Below, piece by piece: positions 14,437 to 21,324 of a DNA stretch of 64,000 bases. The DNA is from Gammaproteobacteria bacterium (GTDB lineage: Bacteria > Pseudomonadota > Gammaproteobacteria > Thiohalomonadales > Thiohalomonadaceae): NCBI GenBank assembly GCA_023228645.1, contig JALOAT010000012.1, positions 23,322-87,321 on the forward strand, given 5' to 3'. The notes beneath the pieces were generated by a model. That model searched no databases. It was given only the letters and a program-made list of their open reading frames with translations, and was not told the DNA's origin. The position numbers and the translations under genes are program-made. How positions within the stretch are numbered: position 1 is the first letter of the stretch; every line of letters starts with the position of its first letter.

Positions 14437-14464
14437 GTCTTCACAATGTTTAGGAGATAGAAAA

Positions 14465-14656
14465 ATGAATATCGTTTATGCTCTGGTGTTTGTAGCTTGT
14501 TTTAACGGAGAGTGTGAAGAATACGTTTTAGACACTTTGCCAAGTATGGCCGACTGCGGAGCATCGCTAATGCTTCATGCTCCAGAAATATCTAATTATG
14601 ATGAAACGGGCATGTACGCTCTTTCGTGTGAAAAAACTATTGTTGAAAAGGTGTAA
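14465..14656 (+). CDS. Small putative exported Cys-containing protein (63 aa)
   Basis: Signal-like hydrophobic start (NIVYALVFVACFNG) then four more cysteines or so in a short acidic domain. ATG at 14465 follows TTAGGAGA. Layout resembles the 7097 product. No family recognised. Confidence 0.6.
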   Translation: MNIVYALVFVACFNGECEEYVLDTLPSMADCGASLMLHAPEISNYDETGMYALSCEKTIVEKV

Positions 14657-14658
14657 AA

Positions 14659-14862
14659 ATGTTATTCTTTGTTGACGATATAGCCGGATGCTACTTAAAA
14701 GGGTATAGGCTAGAAGACGATCACGTTATGATTGAACAATACAGTATGAAAGGAGGCAATGATTGCATTACGTATTTTCTTTCAACAGAAGTTTTCAAAA
14801 AGACATATAAAACAAGTGTTGACAATCTACCCCTAAAGCCTTATAATTACCCCATAAATTGA
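14659..14862 (+). CDS. Hypothetical protein (67 aa)
   Basis: Starts two bases after the previous stop, with AAAAGGTGT upstream. Not recognised. The 3' end of the gene contains a perfect consensus promoter. Confidence 0.6.
   Translation: MLFFVDDIAGCYLKGYRLEDDHVMIEQYSMKGGNDCITYFLSTEVFKKTYKTSVDNLPLKPYNYPIN
14819..14847 (+). promoter_or_regulatory. Perfect consensus sigma70 promoter within the end of the 14659 gene
   Basis: TTGACA (14819-14824), exactly 17 bases, TATAAT (14842-14847); drives 14895. Confidence 0.85.
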
Positions 14863-14894
14863 ATTACTGATTAAATCACTCAGGAGATATTGAC

Positions 14895-15143
14895 ATGGAA
14901 GCGAAGAAAGGAAAGCCCGTAAGCATGGAAGCCGCACGACTCCGTTTTGCTGTTTCTTCATGGGCTAAGGAAAAGAAGCCAGGGACAATAACATCTAAGA
15001 GCCTAGCGGAGCGTTTCGGGGCTACTGTGACAAACACTAATAACGCTTTAGCCTGGGCAGAGAAACAAGGGATTGTAAGACGCGCAGGACATGCAGATAA
15101 AGAGGGTAAAGGCCGGAAGCCTGTTGTATGGCAGCCCCATTAA
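14895..15143 (+). CDS. Small winged-helix DNA-binding protein (82 aa)
   Basis: ITSKSLAERFGATVTNTNNA is a helix-turn-helix, followed by KQGIVRRAG and a wing with GKGRKPVVW. Related in layout to 12920-13264. Sits directly downstream of a perfect promoter and is closed by a terminator, so it is a single-gene unit, probably an early repressor or activator. Confidence 0.6.
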   Translation: MEAKKGKPVSMEAARLRFAVSSWAKEKKPGTITSKSLAERFGATVTNTNNALAWAEKQGIVRRAGHADKEGKGRKPVVWQPH

Positions 15144-15170
15144 AACACAAAGATTTGTTACAAAATAATT

Positions 15171-15206
15171 GACGCTAGGGGCTTGCCTTTAGCGTCTTTT
15201 TCTTTT
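15171..15206 (+). terminator. Rho-independent terminator overlapping the next promoter
   Basis: GACGCTA/TAGCGTC stem with a 12-base loop then TTTTTCTTTT. Confidence 0.8.
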
Positions 15207-15211
15207 ATAAT
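15183..15211 (+). promoter_or_regulatory. Sigma70-like promoter inside the terminator
   Basis: TTGCCT (15183-15188) in the hairpin loop, 17-base spacer made of the 3' arm and T tract, TATAAT (15206-15211). Confidence 0.75.
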
Positions 15212-15243
15212 GGTTTTAATGTTAGTCAAATAAGAGATTAAAA

Positions 15244-15516
15244 ATGATTGAGTTCGGCAAGAAGAAAACTAAACTGTTTAGCTCAGGCAAACAGCCCACA
15301 ATCGAAGTTATACAAGGGTATTACCTTGTCAGAGAGTCAGACGGACATAGGTTTTTCATATCAGAAGAAATAAACGGTTTTGCATTGGAAGATGTAGCGG
15401 AGCGTGTATTAAACGATAAAACAGGATATGATTACTGGATTGATTATTGCATGGGATACGATATAAACGGTGTACTAGCTTGGAGCAATCTAGATTTTAT
15501 AAACGATTTTATCTAG
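15244..15516 (+). CDS. Hypothetical protein (90 aa)
   Basis: Mixed alpha/beta protein, not recognised. Contains a YYLVRESDGHRFFISEEING stretch. Single-gene unit between two promoters. Confidence 0.6.
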   Translation: MIEFGKKKTKLFSSGKQPTIEVIQGYYLVRESDGHRFFISEEINGFALEDVAERVLNDKTGYDYWIDYCMGYDINGVLAWSNLDFINDFI

Positions 15517-15522
15517 CAGGAC

Positions 15523-15541
15523 GCGGCCAAAATAAGGCCGC
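15523..15541 (+). terminator. GC-rich hairpin, possible terminator without T tract
   Basis: GCGGCC/GGCCGC perfect arms around seven bases; only a weak T run follows. It stands directly upstream of the next promoter. Confidence 0.4.
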
Positions 15542-15546
15542 ATAGT

Positions 15547-15575
15547 TTGCCAAGTAGAAAGAATTGTTTTATAAT
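15547..15575 (+). promoter_or_regulatory. Sigma70-like promoter for the 15602-16593 group
   Basis: TTGCCA (15547-15552), 17-base spacer, TATAAT (15570-15575). Confidence 0.8.
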
Positions 15576-15601
15576 GAACATGCATTAATGGAGTGTTTGA
15601 A

Positions 15602-15859
15602 ATGTCACAATACAAAACGGTAGAATGTTACAAAACTTTTGACGGTAAACTGTTTGAGAATGAAGAGCAAGCAAAAGCCCATGCTGATGACATATTAGGC
15701 GAAGAGTTAGACGGCTTGCTAAAGCTTGCTAACCTTGACATCACACGTACACAAGAATATAAAGCTTTGTTAGCCTGGATGAAAGACAGAGAAAACTTGA
15801 CAAAAACAATAAATCAATTGTACAATATATTAAACTTTGAAGATGATAGCCAAGGGTAA
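15602..15859 (+). CDS. Hypothetical protein (85 aa)
   Basis: The start SQYKTVECYKTFDGKLFENE plus EQAKAHADD matches a common small phage pattern in which a strand (V-x-x-x-x-F-DGK-x-F) is followed by an EA-x-x-H helix. Function unknown. First gene of a tight small-gene operon. Confidence 0.6.
   Translation: MSQYKTVECYKTFDGKLFENEEQAKAHADDILGEELDGLLKLANLDITRTQEYKALLAWMKDRENLTKTINQLYNILNFEDDSQG
15797..15826 (+). promoter_or_regulatory. Internal promoter
   Basis: TTGACA (15797-15802), 18-base spacer, TACAAT (15821-15826), inside the end of the 15602 gene. Confidence 0.5.
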
Positions 15860-15862
15860 GAT

Positions 15863-16081
15863 ATGCACCACGTACAAACCAAAGTAGCAGACATTATGCA
15901 CGAAAACGGCAATTATTGGGTGTGCCGTGATAAGAAACAAGAAATGTACATTGTTTTCAAAAGCGGTATTACACATTCTGTTAGTGATAGTGCATACCCG
16001 TTAACAGAAGATGGATTATCAATTGCTATTGCTAGGTGCGATTATTTGGCAAAAAGGAATAGCAAAGCATGCGTACAATAA
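15863..16081 (+). CDS. Hypothetical protein (72 aa)
   Basis: Small beta-rich protein (NYWVCRDKKQEMYIVFKSG). Four bases after the previous stop. Not recognised. Confidence 0.55.
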   Translation: MHHVQTKVADIMHENGNYWVCRDKKQEMYIVFKSGITHSVSDSAYPLTEDGLSIAIARCDYLAKRNSKACVQ

Positions 16082-16236
16082 ACTTGTATAGTAAACGGTG
16101 GAGCGTAGCCAGGGGCTTACACTGGCAGCTAGAAAGAGAATGTTCTAAAGAAAATGCGCAAGCATGGTTAGCAGTGTTTCAAAAAGATGAACCGGAAATT
16201 GAATTTAAGCTTTCAAAGAAAAAGCCTAAACTGTGA
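16069..16236 (+). CDS. Small basic protein (55 aa)
   Basis: Overlaps the upstream gene by 13 bases; AAAAAGGAAT lies upstream. Trp- and Lys-rich, helical; not recognised. Confidence 0.45.
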   Translation: MRTINLYSKRWSVARGLHWQLERECSKENAQAWLAVFQKDEPEIEFKLSKKKPKL

Positions 16237-16244
16237 GAAAGAGC

Positions 16245-16406
16245 ATGAACAAAGAAAGGTTATACCATATTGTAGCCATAAACGAAAAGACAGGAAATAA
16301 AACCTATCTTACAGCCTATCCCATGAATCACAAGAAATGCTGTGTAATGCTTAGTAAGCAATCCCATTACCCGACAATACGTAAACAATTGGAAGAGGTG
16401 CAATAA
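16245..16406 (+). CDS. Small hypothetical protein (53 aa)
   Basis: Starts eight bases after the previous stop with GAGAAAGAGC upstream. Beta-hairpin then helix (LYHIVAINEKTGNKTYLTAY). Not recognised. Confidence 0.45.
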   Translation: MNKERLYHIVAINEKTGNKTYLTAYPMNHKKCCVMLSKQSHYPTIRKQLEEVQ

Positions 16407-16456
16407 TGTCTGATGCTTTTGCCATGTATAATATCACTGAGGAAATAGGGAAATGA
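16406..16456 (+). CDS. Possible micro-ORF (16 aa)
   Basis: ATG overlaps the preceding TAA and its TGA overlaps the next ATG, so it links two genes and may only couple their translation. Confidence 0.25.
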   Translation: MSDAFAMYNITEEIGK

Positions 16457-16593
16457 ATAAACGTCAGTATTTAGGCTTATTGCTGAAACAATCCCCTGAA
16501 TGGATAAGACAATCAATGAATAACCCTACTGAATATATGCGGCCCATTCATATAAAATTACATGCTCTAGCTTTACGTAATTGGGGTAAATAG
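16453..16593 (+). CDS. Small hypothetical protein (46 aa)
   Basis: Helical, basic; contains QSPEWIRQSMNNPTEYMRPI. Preceded by GAGGAAATAGGGAA. Last gene before a strong terminator. Confidence 0.45.
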   Translation: MNKRQYLGLLLKQSPEWIRQSMNNPTEYMRPIHIKLHALALRNWGK

Positions 16594-16606
16594 ATGAAAT
16601 GAGCAA

Positions 16607-16635
16607 AAAGCCTGCATTAGCAGGCTTTATTTTTC
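16607..16635 (+). terminator. Rho-independent terminator
   Basis: AAAGCCTGC/GCAGGCTTT nine-base-pair stem, ATTA loop, then ATTTTTCTT. Confidence 0.9.
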
Positions 16636-16669
16636 TTCATAAATCACACATACATTTACAATTGAAAGC

Positions 16670-16698
16670 TTGTATTGTTTTAATTATTTGCTTATAAT
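16670..16698 (+). promoter_or_regulatory. Sigma70-like promoter for 16732-17130
   Basis: TTGTAT (16670-16675), 17-base spacer, TATAAT (16693-16698). Confidence 0.75.
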
Positions 16699-16731
16699 GT
16701 AATCACTGAAACACACAACAAGGAAAACATC

Positions 16732-16935
16732 ATGCAGCATACAGAAAAACGTATTGTAAAAGTAGGACTAGGACAGCTAGAAAAGAAGATGACAAAGGAA
16801 CAAGCCAAACGCTACGGAAATAAAAACATACCGTTAGACGTAAAGAAGGCAGGGTTTGAAACTGTTATTTTTGTTTCGGATGCAGAGATAAACGGAAATA
16901 CATTTTACCGTATCAACTACGGTAAGAAATGCTAA
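16732..16935 (+). CDS. Hypothetical protein (67 aa)
   Basis: Basic protein with a KKMTKEQAKRYGNKNIP helix and a C-terminal beta strand pair. ATG follows CAAGGAAAACATC. Not recognised. Confidence 0.6.
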   Translation: MQHTEKRIVKVGLGQLEKKMTKEQAKRYGNKNIPLDVKKAGFETVIFVSDAEINGNTFYRINYGKKC

Positions 16936-16944
16936 GGAGCGAAC

Positions 16945-17130
16945 ATGCCAATATCAGACAACCCGTTAATGGAAGCATATAAAACAATCAGACGGTACGG
17001 TACAATTGTATATGACAATTCTATAACAACAGCAACAGGGCATATAAGAACATTAAGCATCATATACAAAGAACAAGAATATATGATAAGATTAAAGAAC
17101 GGAGAAATTAAATCTATTCGTATGTTGTAA
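16945..17130 (+). CDS. Hypothetical protein (61 aa)
   Basis: Nine bases after the previous stop with AAGGAGCGAAC upstream. Beta-rich small protein (TIVYDNSITTATGHIRTLSI). Followed by a terminator. Confidence 0.6.
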   Translation: MPISDNPLMEAYKTIRRYGTIVYDNSITTATGHIRTLSIIYKEQEYMIRLKNGEIKSIRML

Positions 17131-17135
17131 TACTA

Positions 17136-17159
17136 AGCCCCTGATAGGGGCTTTCTTTT
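17136..17159 (+). terminator. Rho-independent terminator
   Basis: AGCCCC/GGGGCT stem with a five-base loop and TTCTTTT. Confidence 0.9.
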
Positions 17160-17534
17160 GTTTGTTTCATACAACAAGCTAACACACAATAAATAATACG
17201 TTAACAGGGCCAGGGAAGGCCATTAGAAGCCCTACAATCAATTAAAACAATCAGGGCTAACACTTCATACAAGAAAGACAATAGAAGGGCTTAGAACGCC
17301 TGTAATCACTCATGAGGTAATACCCTTATGTTACATAGGGTAGTATTAAACAATGTTTGTCGTTTTTCCACTACAAATACAAACGACATTAAAATTGATA
17401 TACAAGACATATAAATAACAATAATTACTCTCAGTGCGAGGCCAAAACGTCAGGTTTGGTCAAGCCCCTATTAATATTATTCATTACTAAAAGTAATAAT
17501 AAAACAACAAATAATGAATTTAATACATAATTAT

Positions 17535-17567
17535 ATGTTCCTCTTAATATTAAAAGATGAGGAACAT
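17535..17567. repeat. Perfect nine-base inverted repeat
   Basis: ATGTTCCTC and GAGGAACAT arms around 15 AT-rich bases that can partly extend the stem. Confidence 0.55.
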
Positions 17568-17613
17568 TAATATTCTTTCTATGATTATTTATTATTCTGT
17601 AATGAACATTTAA

Positions 17614-17629
17614 TGTTTCACGTGAAACT
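17614..17629. promoter_or_regulatory. parS-like site 3 (15 of 16 bases)
   Basis: TGTTTCACGTGAAACT; only the last base departs from consensus. In non-coding AT-rich DNA. Confidence 0.65.
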
Positions 17630-17922
17630 TAGTTGAACGTATCCCCTAAGAGTAGGGAACATTAAAATTATGTTCATCTTAATGTTAAATCTTAGTAGGG
17701 TAATGGGTATAGATATTTTAATATTATGGGTGAGGGAATATTAATTGGTGTGGGGCGCGTTAAGCCCCGCTTTTATCAATCGGGTCATAAAGCGTCCTAC
17801 TAAGAGATATTTATATATGTTGGGGCTTCCCCTTCGGGGATATTTCAATGAGAAATTTTAGAGGGAACATTAGAATAGCCCCAATTGATTTTAGAGGGTG
17901 TATAATATATTACGTCCAAAAC

Positions 17923-18063
17923 TGACACACCCATCTAAGTGTTTGATATTATTAACAAAAAGAGTGTTAGTGTATATGTCAAAGTGACACACTTCAGAGA
18001 GAAAAATGACACATATTTATTGTTTTTCTTGACTTGCTCACCTTTATGTGGCATAATGACACA
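17923..18063. promoter_or_regulatory. Four TGACACA boxes upstream of the HTH gene
   Basis: Copies begin at 17923, 17985, 18007 and 18057; the second pairs with a TGTCA at 17977 to form an inverted repeat. The last overlaps the -10 box of the promoter. They look like operators for the adjacent regulator. Confidence 0.55.
18029..18057 (+). promoter_or_regulatory. Promoter for the HTH regulator
   Basis: TTGACT (18029-18034), 17-base spacer, CATAAT (18052-18057), ending in a TGACACA box. Confidence 0.65.
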
Positions 18064-18092
18064 GTTATATGGGCTATATTTTAAAGGAGTGT

Positions 18093-18653
18093 ATGAAAGA
18101 ACAAAGAAACATATCCATACACTTGGATAGAGAGGAAGGGTTTTCGATTAGGGAGATTGCCCGTAGGAATAATTGTTCCACTACAACAGTACAGAAGGTA
18201 TTGAAACAAACTCCTCCTGAAGATATTTCTATGTCCGAGGCTGTTGATTCTATTTATACTCTTGCTTCGAGAAAAGAAGGGGTGTTGTTTTCTGAAGAGT
18301 ATTCTTGTCTAAAAGAAATCTTCGGGGATGAGATAGAGAAGGGTGTTGTAGGGCAGGTAAGACGGAAAGTGAAGGCAAAAGCTTCCAAGAAAGGAACATC
18401 AGTTTTGTTTATCCCTAGCTGGTTAGGCAGAGAAGATGTTATGGAAAAGAGAGATAGTATTATGTCTCTTGCAAATGAACTTCATGAGCGAATGTATGAA
18501 TACATAGAACAAGCAGTGGATGAAACAGGCGCTTCTTGGAATGAATGTAGAGATATTTTGTTGTCACTAGCTATTCCTTCTTATAGTAATATCCCTGTTT
18601 CCGTTCAGTGTGAAAGGATAGATGAAATTATCCACAAACTACAGATAAAATAA
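18093..18653 (+). CDS. Helix-turn-helix transcription regulator (186 aa)
   Basis: Residues about 10-42 read EEGFSIREIARRNNCSTTTV followed by QKVL, a clear helix-turn-helix of the resolvase/sigma-region-4 type. The remaining 140 residues are helical and acidic with no known domain. ATG at 18093 follows AAAGGAGTGT. The gene is preceded by four TGACACA boxes, one on its own promoter, so it is probably autoregulated. It is the last rightward gene before the leftward block, a good place for a switch regulator. Confidence 0.7.
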   Translation: MKEQRNISIHLDREEGFSIREIARRNNCSTTTVQKVLKQTPPEDISMSEAVDSIYTLASRKEGVLFSEEYSCLKEIFGDEIEKGVVGQVRRKVKAKASKKGTSVLFIPSWLGREDVMEKRDSIMSLANELHERMYEYIEQAVDETGASWNECRDILLSLAIPSYSNIPVSVQCERIDEIIHKLQIK

Positions 18654-18673
18654 TAGCCCCTAAAGGGGCTATT
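18652..18673. terminator. Bidirectional terminator between convergent blocks
   Basis: AATAGCCCC/GGGGCTATT nine-base-pair stem with TAAA loop and T-rich flanks on both strands; serves the 18093 gene and the leftward operon ending at 18678. Confidence 0.85.
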
Positions 18674-18677
18674 TGTT

Positions 18678-18917
18678 TTAGCAATACTTTCTATATTGCT
18701 CACGATGTTCTTTACTGTCATACCTTGCTACCATACCACAATCCAGACATTTAACAACAACCCAATAAAAATCTTGATAATCCCAATTATCTGTATTGGC
18801 CCCTCTTTTTGTTTCCACGTTTTCATGTGGACATTGAGTTTGTAATACCCTGATCTGTTCTTTGTACCAATCTTCTCTTTCCTTTAGATAGGTGAACACT
18901 TGTTTTATTTCATTCAT
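18678..18917 (-). CDS. Small zinc-ribbon protein (79 aa)
   Basis: An N-terminal helix is followed by QCPHENVE and, after about 20 residues, VKCLDCGM: a C-x2-H...C-x2-C zinc-binding pattern. The 20844-21092 product has the same plan, so they are paralogues. Overlaps the upstream gene by four bases. Possible nucleic-acid or protein binding; unknown function. Confidence 0.65.
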   Translation of the reverse strand: MNEIKQVFTYLKEREDWYKEQIRVLQTQCPHENVETKRGANTDNWDYQDFYWVVVKCLDCGMVARYDSKEHREQYRKYC

Positions 18918-19384
18918 TGTTTTTCTATCCTGTGTGTATTAGTTCTTACAACGGCTGTCAAGAAACCTTGATTAAAAGCATTCCACAACCACTTAACATC
19001 TACGGGATGTCCCTCCCGTTCCACCCGACCGATGTATTCCCCGTAATCATCCTTGTCAAATGATTCAGGATAGTGTGTATAAAGAATCTTCACGTAAGAT
19101 TCAAAGTTTTCTTCTAAAGAAGATTTCTCTCTCAAACTCTTCACCTTCTCAGCCAGTGCAAGAGGATAGGGAATATATTCAATCTCCTTTATCCTGTTCT
19201 GCTGAATGTATCTGTCGATAGTGGTTTTAGCATAAGACTCGCTATACTTTCTTTCTGTGTGGAACATCCCTTCTACAAAGATTTCTTTCCACTTTTCCCC
19301 GTTAAACACTTCAGGAATGTAGTCTTCCCATCCAGCAAAATGTACTTTCTTTTTAATCCTTGTGACAATATTGTCTAAATACAT
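18914..19384 (-). CDS. Hypothetical protein (156 aa)
   Basis: Largely helical, basic at the N-terminus. Contains a TIDRYIQQNRIKEIEYIPYP segment. Not recognised. Overlaps the next gene in the operon (ATGA). Confidence 0.65.
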   Translation of the reverse strand: MYLDNIVTRIKKKVHFAGWEDYIPEVFNGEKWKEIFVEGMFHTERKYSESYAKTTIDRYIQQNRIKEIEYIPYPLALAEKVKSLREKSSLEENFESYVKILYTHYPESFDKDDYGEYIGRVEREGHPVDVKWLWNAFNQGFLTAVVRTNTHRIEKQ

Positions 19385-19386
19385 GT

Positions 19387-19734
19387 CTACCCCTTCTTCC
19401 CTATTTTAACGGCTACACGAACAATAGCTAATCGTGTTGCTTTCACGTTATCCCGTTCTTCTTCCGTGGAAATATAAGAAAATGAAATAGGTTTACAAAG
19501 CTCTGGTTCATAGGGGTGCTCTATGATTGCTTGTCTTCCGCTTACTTTCATTCCGAGGAATATCGCAAGCTTGAAAGCATCTTCGTCATTTTCTAAAGGA
19601 TTCCAATACACTGAACAATCATCTTGGTTGGTATATAATAAAGCACAATAAAAGTCTTCATCGCCTTCTACAAATCCTGTTTGAACTATCCCTGCTGCTT
19701 TTGCAGCAAGTTCTAGTAATTCTCGATCTTTCAT
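19387..19734 (-). CDS. Conserved phage protein of the 'RELLELAAKAAGI' type (115 aa)
   Basis: The start KDRELLELAAKAAGI and the internal YWNPLENDEDAFKLAIFLGM match a small family found in many proteobacterial phages that I recognise by pattern only. Function unknown. ATG follows a weak ribosome-binding site. Confidence 0.65.
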   Translation of the reverse strand: MKDRELLELAAKAAGIVQTGFVEGDEDFYCALLYTNQDDCSVYWNPLENDEDAFKLAIFLGMKVSGRQAIIEHPYEPELCKPISFSYISTEEERDNVKATRLAIVRVAVKIGKKG

Positions 19735-19764
19735 TAATTGTTCCTTACAAATTCCTCAACTTGT

Positions 19765-20073
19765 TCATGATGTCAATAGCCACTGCTTCCTCTTTGCATC
19801 AATTATCTCTTTCATCCGTGCAGAAAGCCATTTCATTTCTTTATATGAGAGATTGTACATGATATAACCACAAGATGCGCTGGCTGTCCGGTATTGGAGT
19901 TCTGGGTAGTATTTCAATCTCACCTCCCCATTCTCCCAACACCAAAGTCCAATTATATTGGATGGCTCCACTACATCCAGCACTTTCTCTTTAAGAATCT
20001 TCACCCTTTCTGTAGGAGGGGAAGACGTTCTAGATTTAAATCTCTTAATCCATTTAAACACTACATCTCCCAT
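19765..20073 (-). CDS. Hypothetical protein (102 aa)
   Basis: Basic N-terminal half, aromatic and helical C-terminal half (NLSYKEMKWLSARMKEIIDA). Overlaps the upstream gene by 13 bases. Not recognised. Confidence 0.6.
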   Translation of the reverse strand: MGDVVFKWIKRFKSRTSSPPTERVKILKEKVLDVVEPSNIIGLWCWENGEVRLKYYPELQYRTASASCGYIMYNLSYKEMKWLSARMKEIIDAKRKQWLLTS

Positions 20074-20360
20074 CCAACAATCTCATATCTAGGCTTCACT
20101 TCCACTAACTTGAAATTTCCATTAGGCTTTACCCACCAAGGATGTCCCTTCCACTTCTTAGCAAAAGCGATAGCTTCTTCTTGTGTGCGAAATGTTTTTA
20201 TTTCTCGTGGAACGCCTTCTGTAGAGAAAGTTAACGATTTCCCCGTAGCCTCCACCCACCCTTCTGGCTCTTTACAAACGTAGTATTCCTCTCCCTCCCT
20301 AGATAGTGGATTGCCGTAACTACTTATCACCTCTTTGCCTTCTACAATAAGAATATACAT
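20061..20360 (-). CDS. Hypothetical protein (99 aa)
   Basis: Start taken at the second ATG because GAGGAATGAC leaves proper spacing there. Contains REIKTFRTQEEAIAFAKKWK, a strand-helix unit common to small phage proteins that begin with a short beta hairpin. Function unknown. Confidence 0.6.
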   Translation of the reverse strand: MYILIVEGKEVISSYGNPLSREGEEYYVCKEPEGWVEATGKSLTFSTEGVPREIKTFRTQEEAIAFAKKWKGHPWWVKPNGNFKLVEVKPRYEIVGWEM

Positions 20361-20369
20361 TGTCATTCC

Positions 20370-20624
20370 TCAAGGATATTTGATATAACTCACTTCTACA
20401 ACAGTGCGTTTCTTAGATTCAGCCTTCATACGCTTCTGACTCTCTAGAAACCAATCAATCTCTTGTTGTGCGGACTCTAATGTAAAGAATGGGCCACGTT
20501 CACTAAACACATCAGTGACAACCCAACAAGGCCAATCCGTCCAGTGTTGTCTCTGTGGAATGTATTCTGCAGAAACATTACCATAGAAATCTGTCTTCTC
20601 CACCACCTTAATTCTTGTCCTCAT
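20370..20624 (-). CDS. Hypothetical protein (84 aa)
   Basis: ATG at 20624 follows GAGGGGTGTT; an in-frame upstream start would overlap the preceding gene. FFTLESAQQEIDWFLESQKR is a long helix. Similar strand-helix build to its neighbour. Confidence 0.6.
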   Translation of the reverse strand: MRTRIKVVEKTDFYGNVSAEYIPQRQHWTDWPCWVVTDVFSERGPFFTLESAQQEIDWFLESQKRMKAESKKRTVVEVSYIKYP

Positions 20625-20632
20625 AACACCCC

Positions 20633-20842
20633 TCAATCCTTTTGTTGTGCAGGGACAAATTGTAGCACACAATACTCTGTTCGTGGCAATGCCATCTCAC
20701 ATTCTCGCTTCATCTCCCTTGCTTGGTGCAAGAATTCTTTTTGTTGATCTGTCACTAGATTCCCAGAGGAATCTAATACCACCCAAACGGAGAAAATTAT
20801 GCCTCCAATAACTATGAATAGGAACCATATTACATCTCTCAT
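20633..20842 (-). CDS. Single-span membrane protein (69 aa)
   Basis: Hydrophobic helix at residues 4-23 (VIWFLFIVIGGIIFSVWVVL) followed by a charged domain with two cysteines. Function unknown. Confidence 0.6.
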   Translation of the reverse strand: MRDVIWFLFIVIGGIIFSVWVVLDSSGNLVTDQQKEFLHQAREMKRECEMALPRTEYCVLQFVPAQQKD

Positions 20843-20843
20843 T

Positions 20844-21092
20844 CTAATTCCTTTCTAATCTCTTGCCACAGTCTTCACACCACACTTCATACCATGTTTC
20901 TCTTTTGTGGTAATCGAAGTCTTCTTTTTCTTTTTTGTTTATATGTGGGCATGTTTCTTGTAGGGCTGCAATCTGATTGTTACACTCTTTCCATACCTTT
21001 GCTTTTCGCGCAGAAGCTTCTTCCTCAATAGCTTTAATTTCTTTTTGTCTGAACTCATCTAATTCTAGTCGAAGTTTTTTATAAATATTCAC
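20844..21092 (-). CDS. Small zinc-ribbon coiled-coil protein (82 aa)
   Basis: Residues 1-48 form a charged coiled coil; then TCPHINKK and VWCEDCGKR give C-x2-H...C-x2-C. Paralogue of 18678-18917. Confidence 0.65.
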   Translation of the reverse strand: MNIYKKLRLELDEFRQKEIKAIEEEASARKAKVWKECNNQIAALQETCPHINKKEKEDFDYHKRETWYEVWCEDCGKRLERN

Positions 21093-21093
21093 A

Positions 21094-21324
21094 TTACACC
21101 TTTACACAAGAAAGCTGATAACCTCCAACCCCATCACGAGAATAACACACTACTTTGTACTGAGGCGTAATGTCTTCGTATTTATATATTGTGTGGCCCC
21201 CTTTTTGAATCCTATAGCTTCCAGCACCAGCATGTTGTGGGAACATAGTGACCAGAGACAGTACAGCCAAAATCATTGCTACAAACAGAAGAATTAAACT
21301 TCGATTTTCTTTAATTACTTTCAT
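21094..21324 (-). CDS. Single-span membrane or exported protein (76 aa)
   Basis: Basic start then a hydrophobic helix (SLILLFVAMILAVLSLVTMF), ending in a small domain with two cysteines (VVCYSRDG, LSCVKV) that could form a disulfide outside the cytoplasm. Confidence 0.6.
   Translation of the reverse strand: MKVIKENRSLILLFVAMILAVLSLVTMFPQHAGAGSYRIQKGGHTIYKYEDITPQYKVVCYSRDGVGGYQLSCVKV

Larger units (their letters stand above)
17161..17922. other. Gene-free AT-rich region of about 760 bases
   Basis: No supported gene. It holds repeated GGAACATTA-like words (near 17561, 17653 and 17860), a nine-base inverted repeat (17535-17567), a parS-like site (17614-17629) and a CCAAA/TTTGG hairpin near 17445. 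It could be a second control or replication region at the end of the rightward early block. Confidence 0.55.

Noticed and set aside
17939..18130. Open frame upstream of and overlapping the HTH gene
   Set aside because: Covers the operator boxes and promoter, and overlaps 18093 in another frame; no ribosome-binding site.
18628..18636. Perfect DnaA-box TTATCCACA
   Set aside because: Single copy inside the coding end of the HTH gene; no second box or AT-rich unwinding element nearby.
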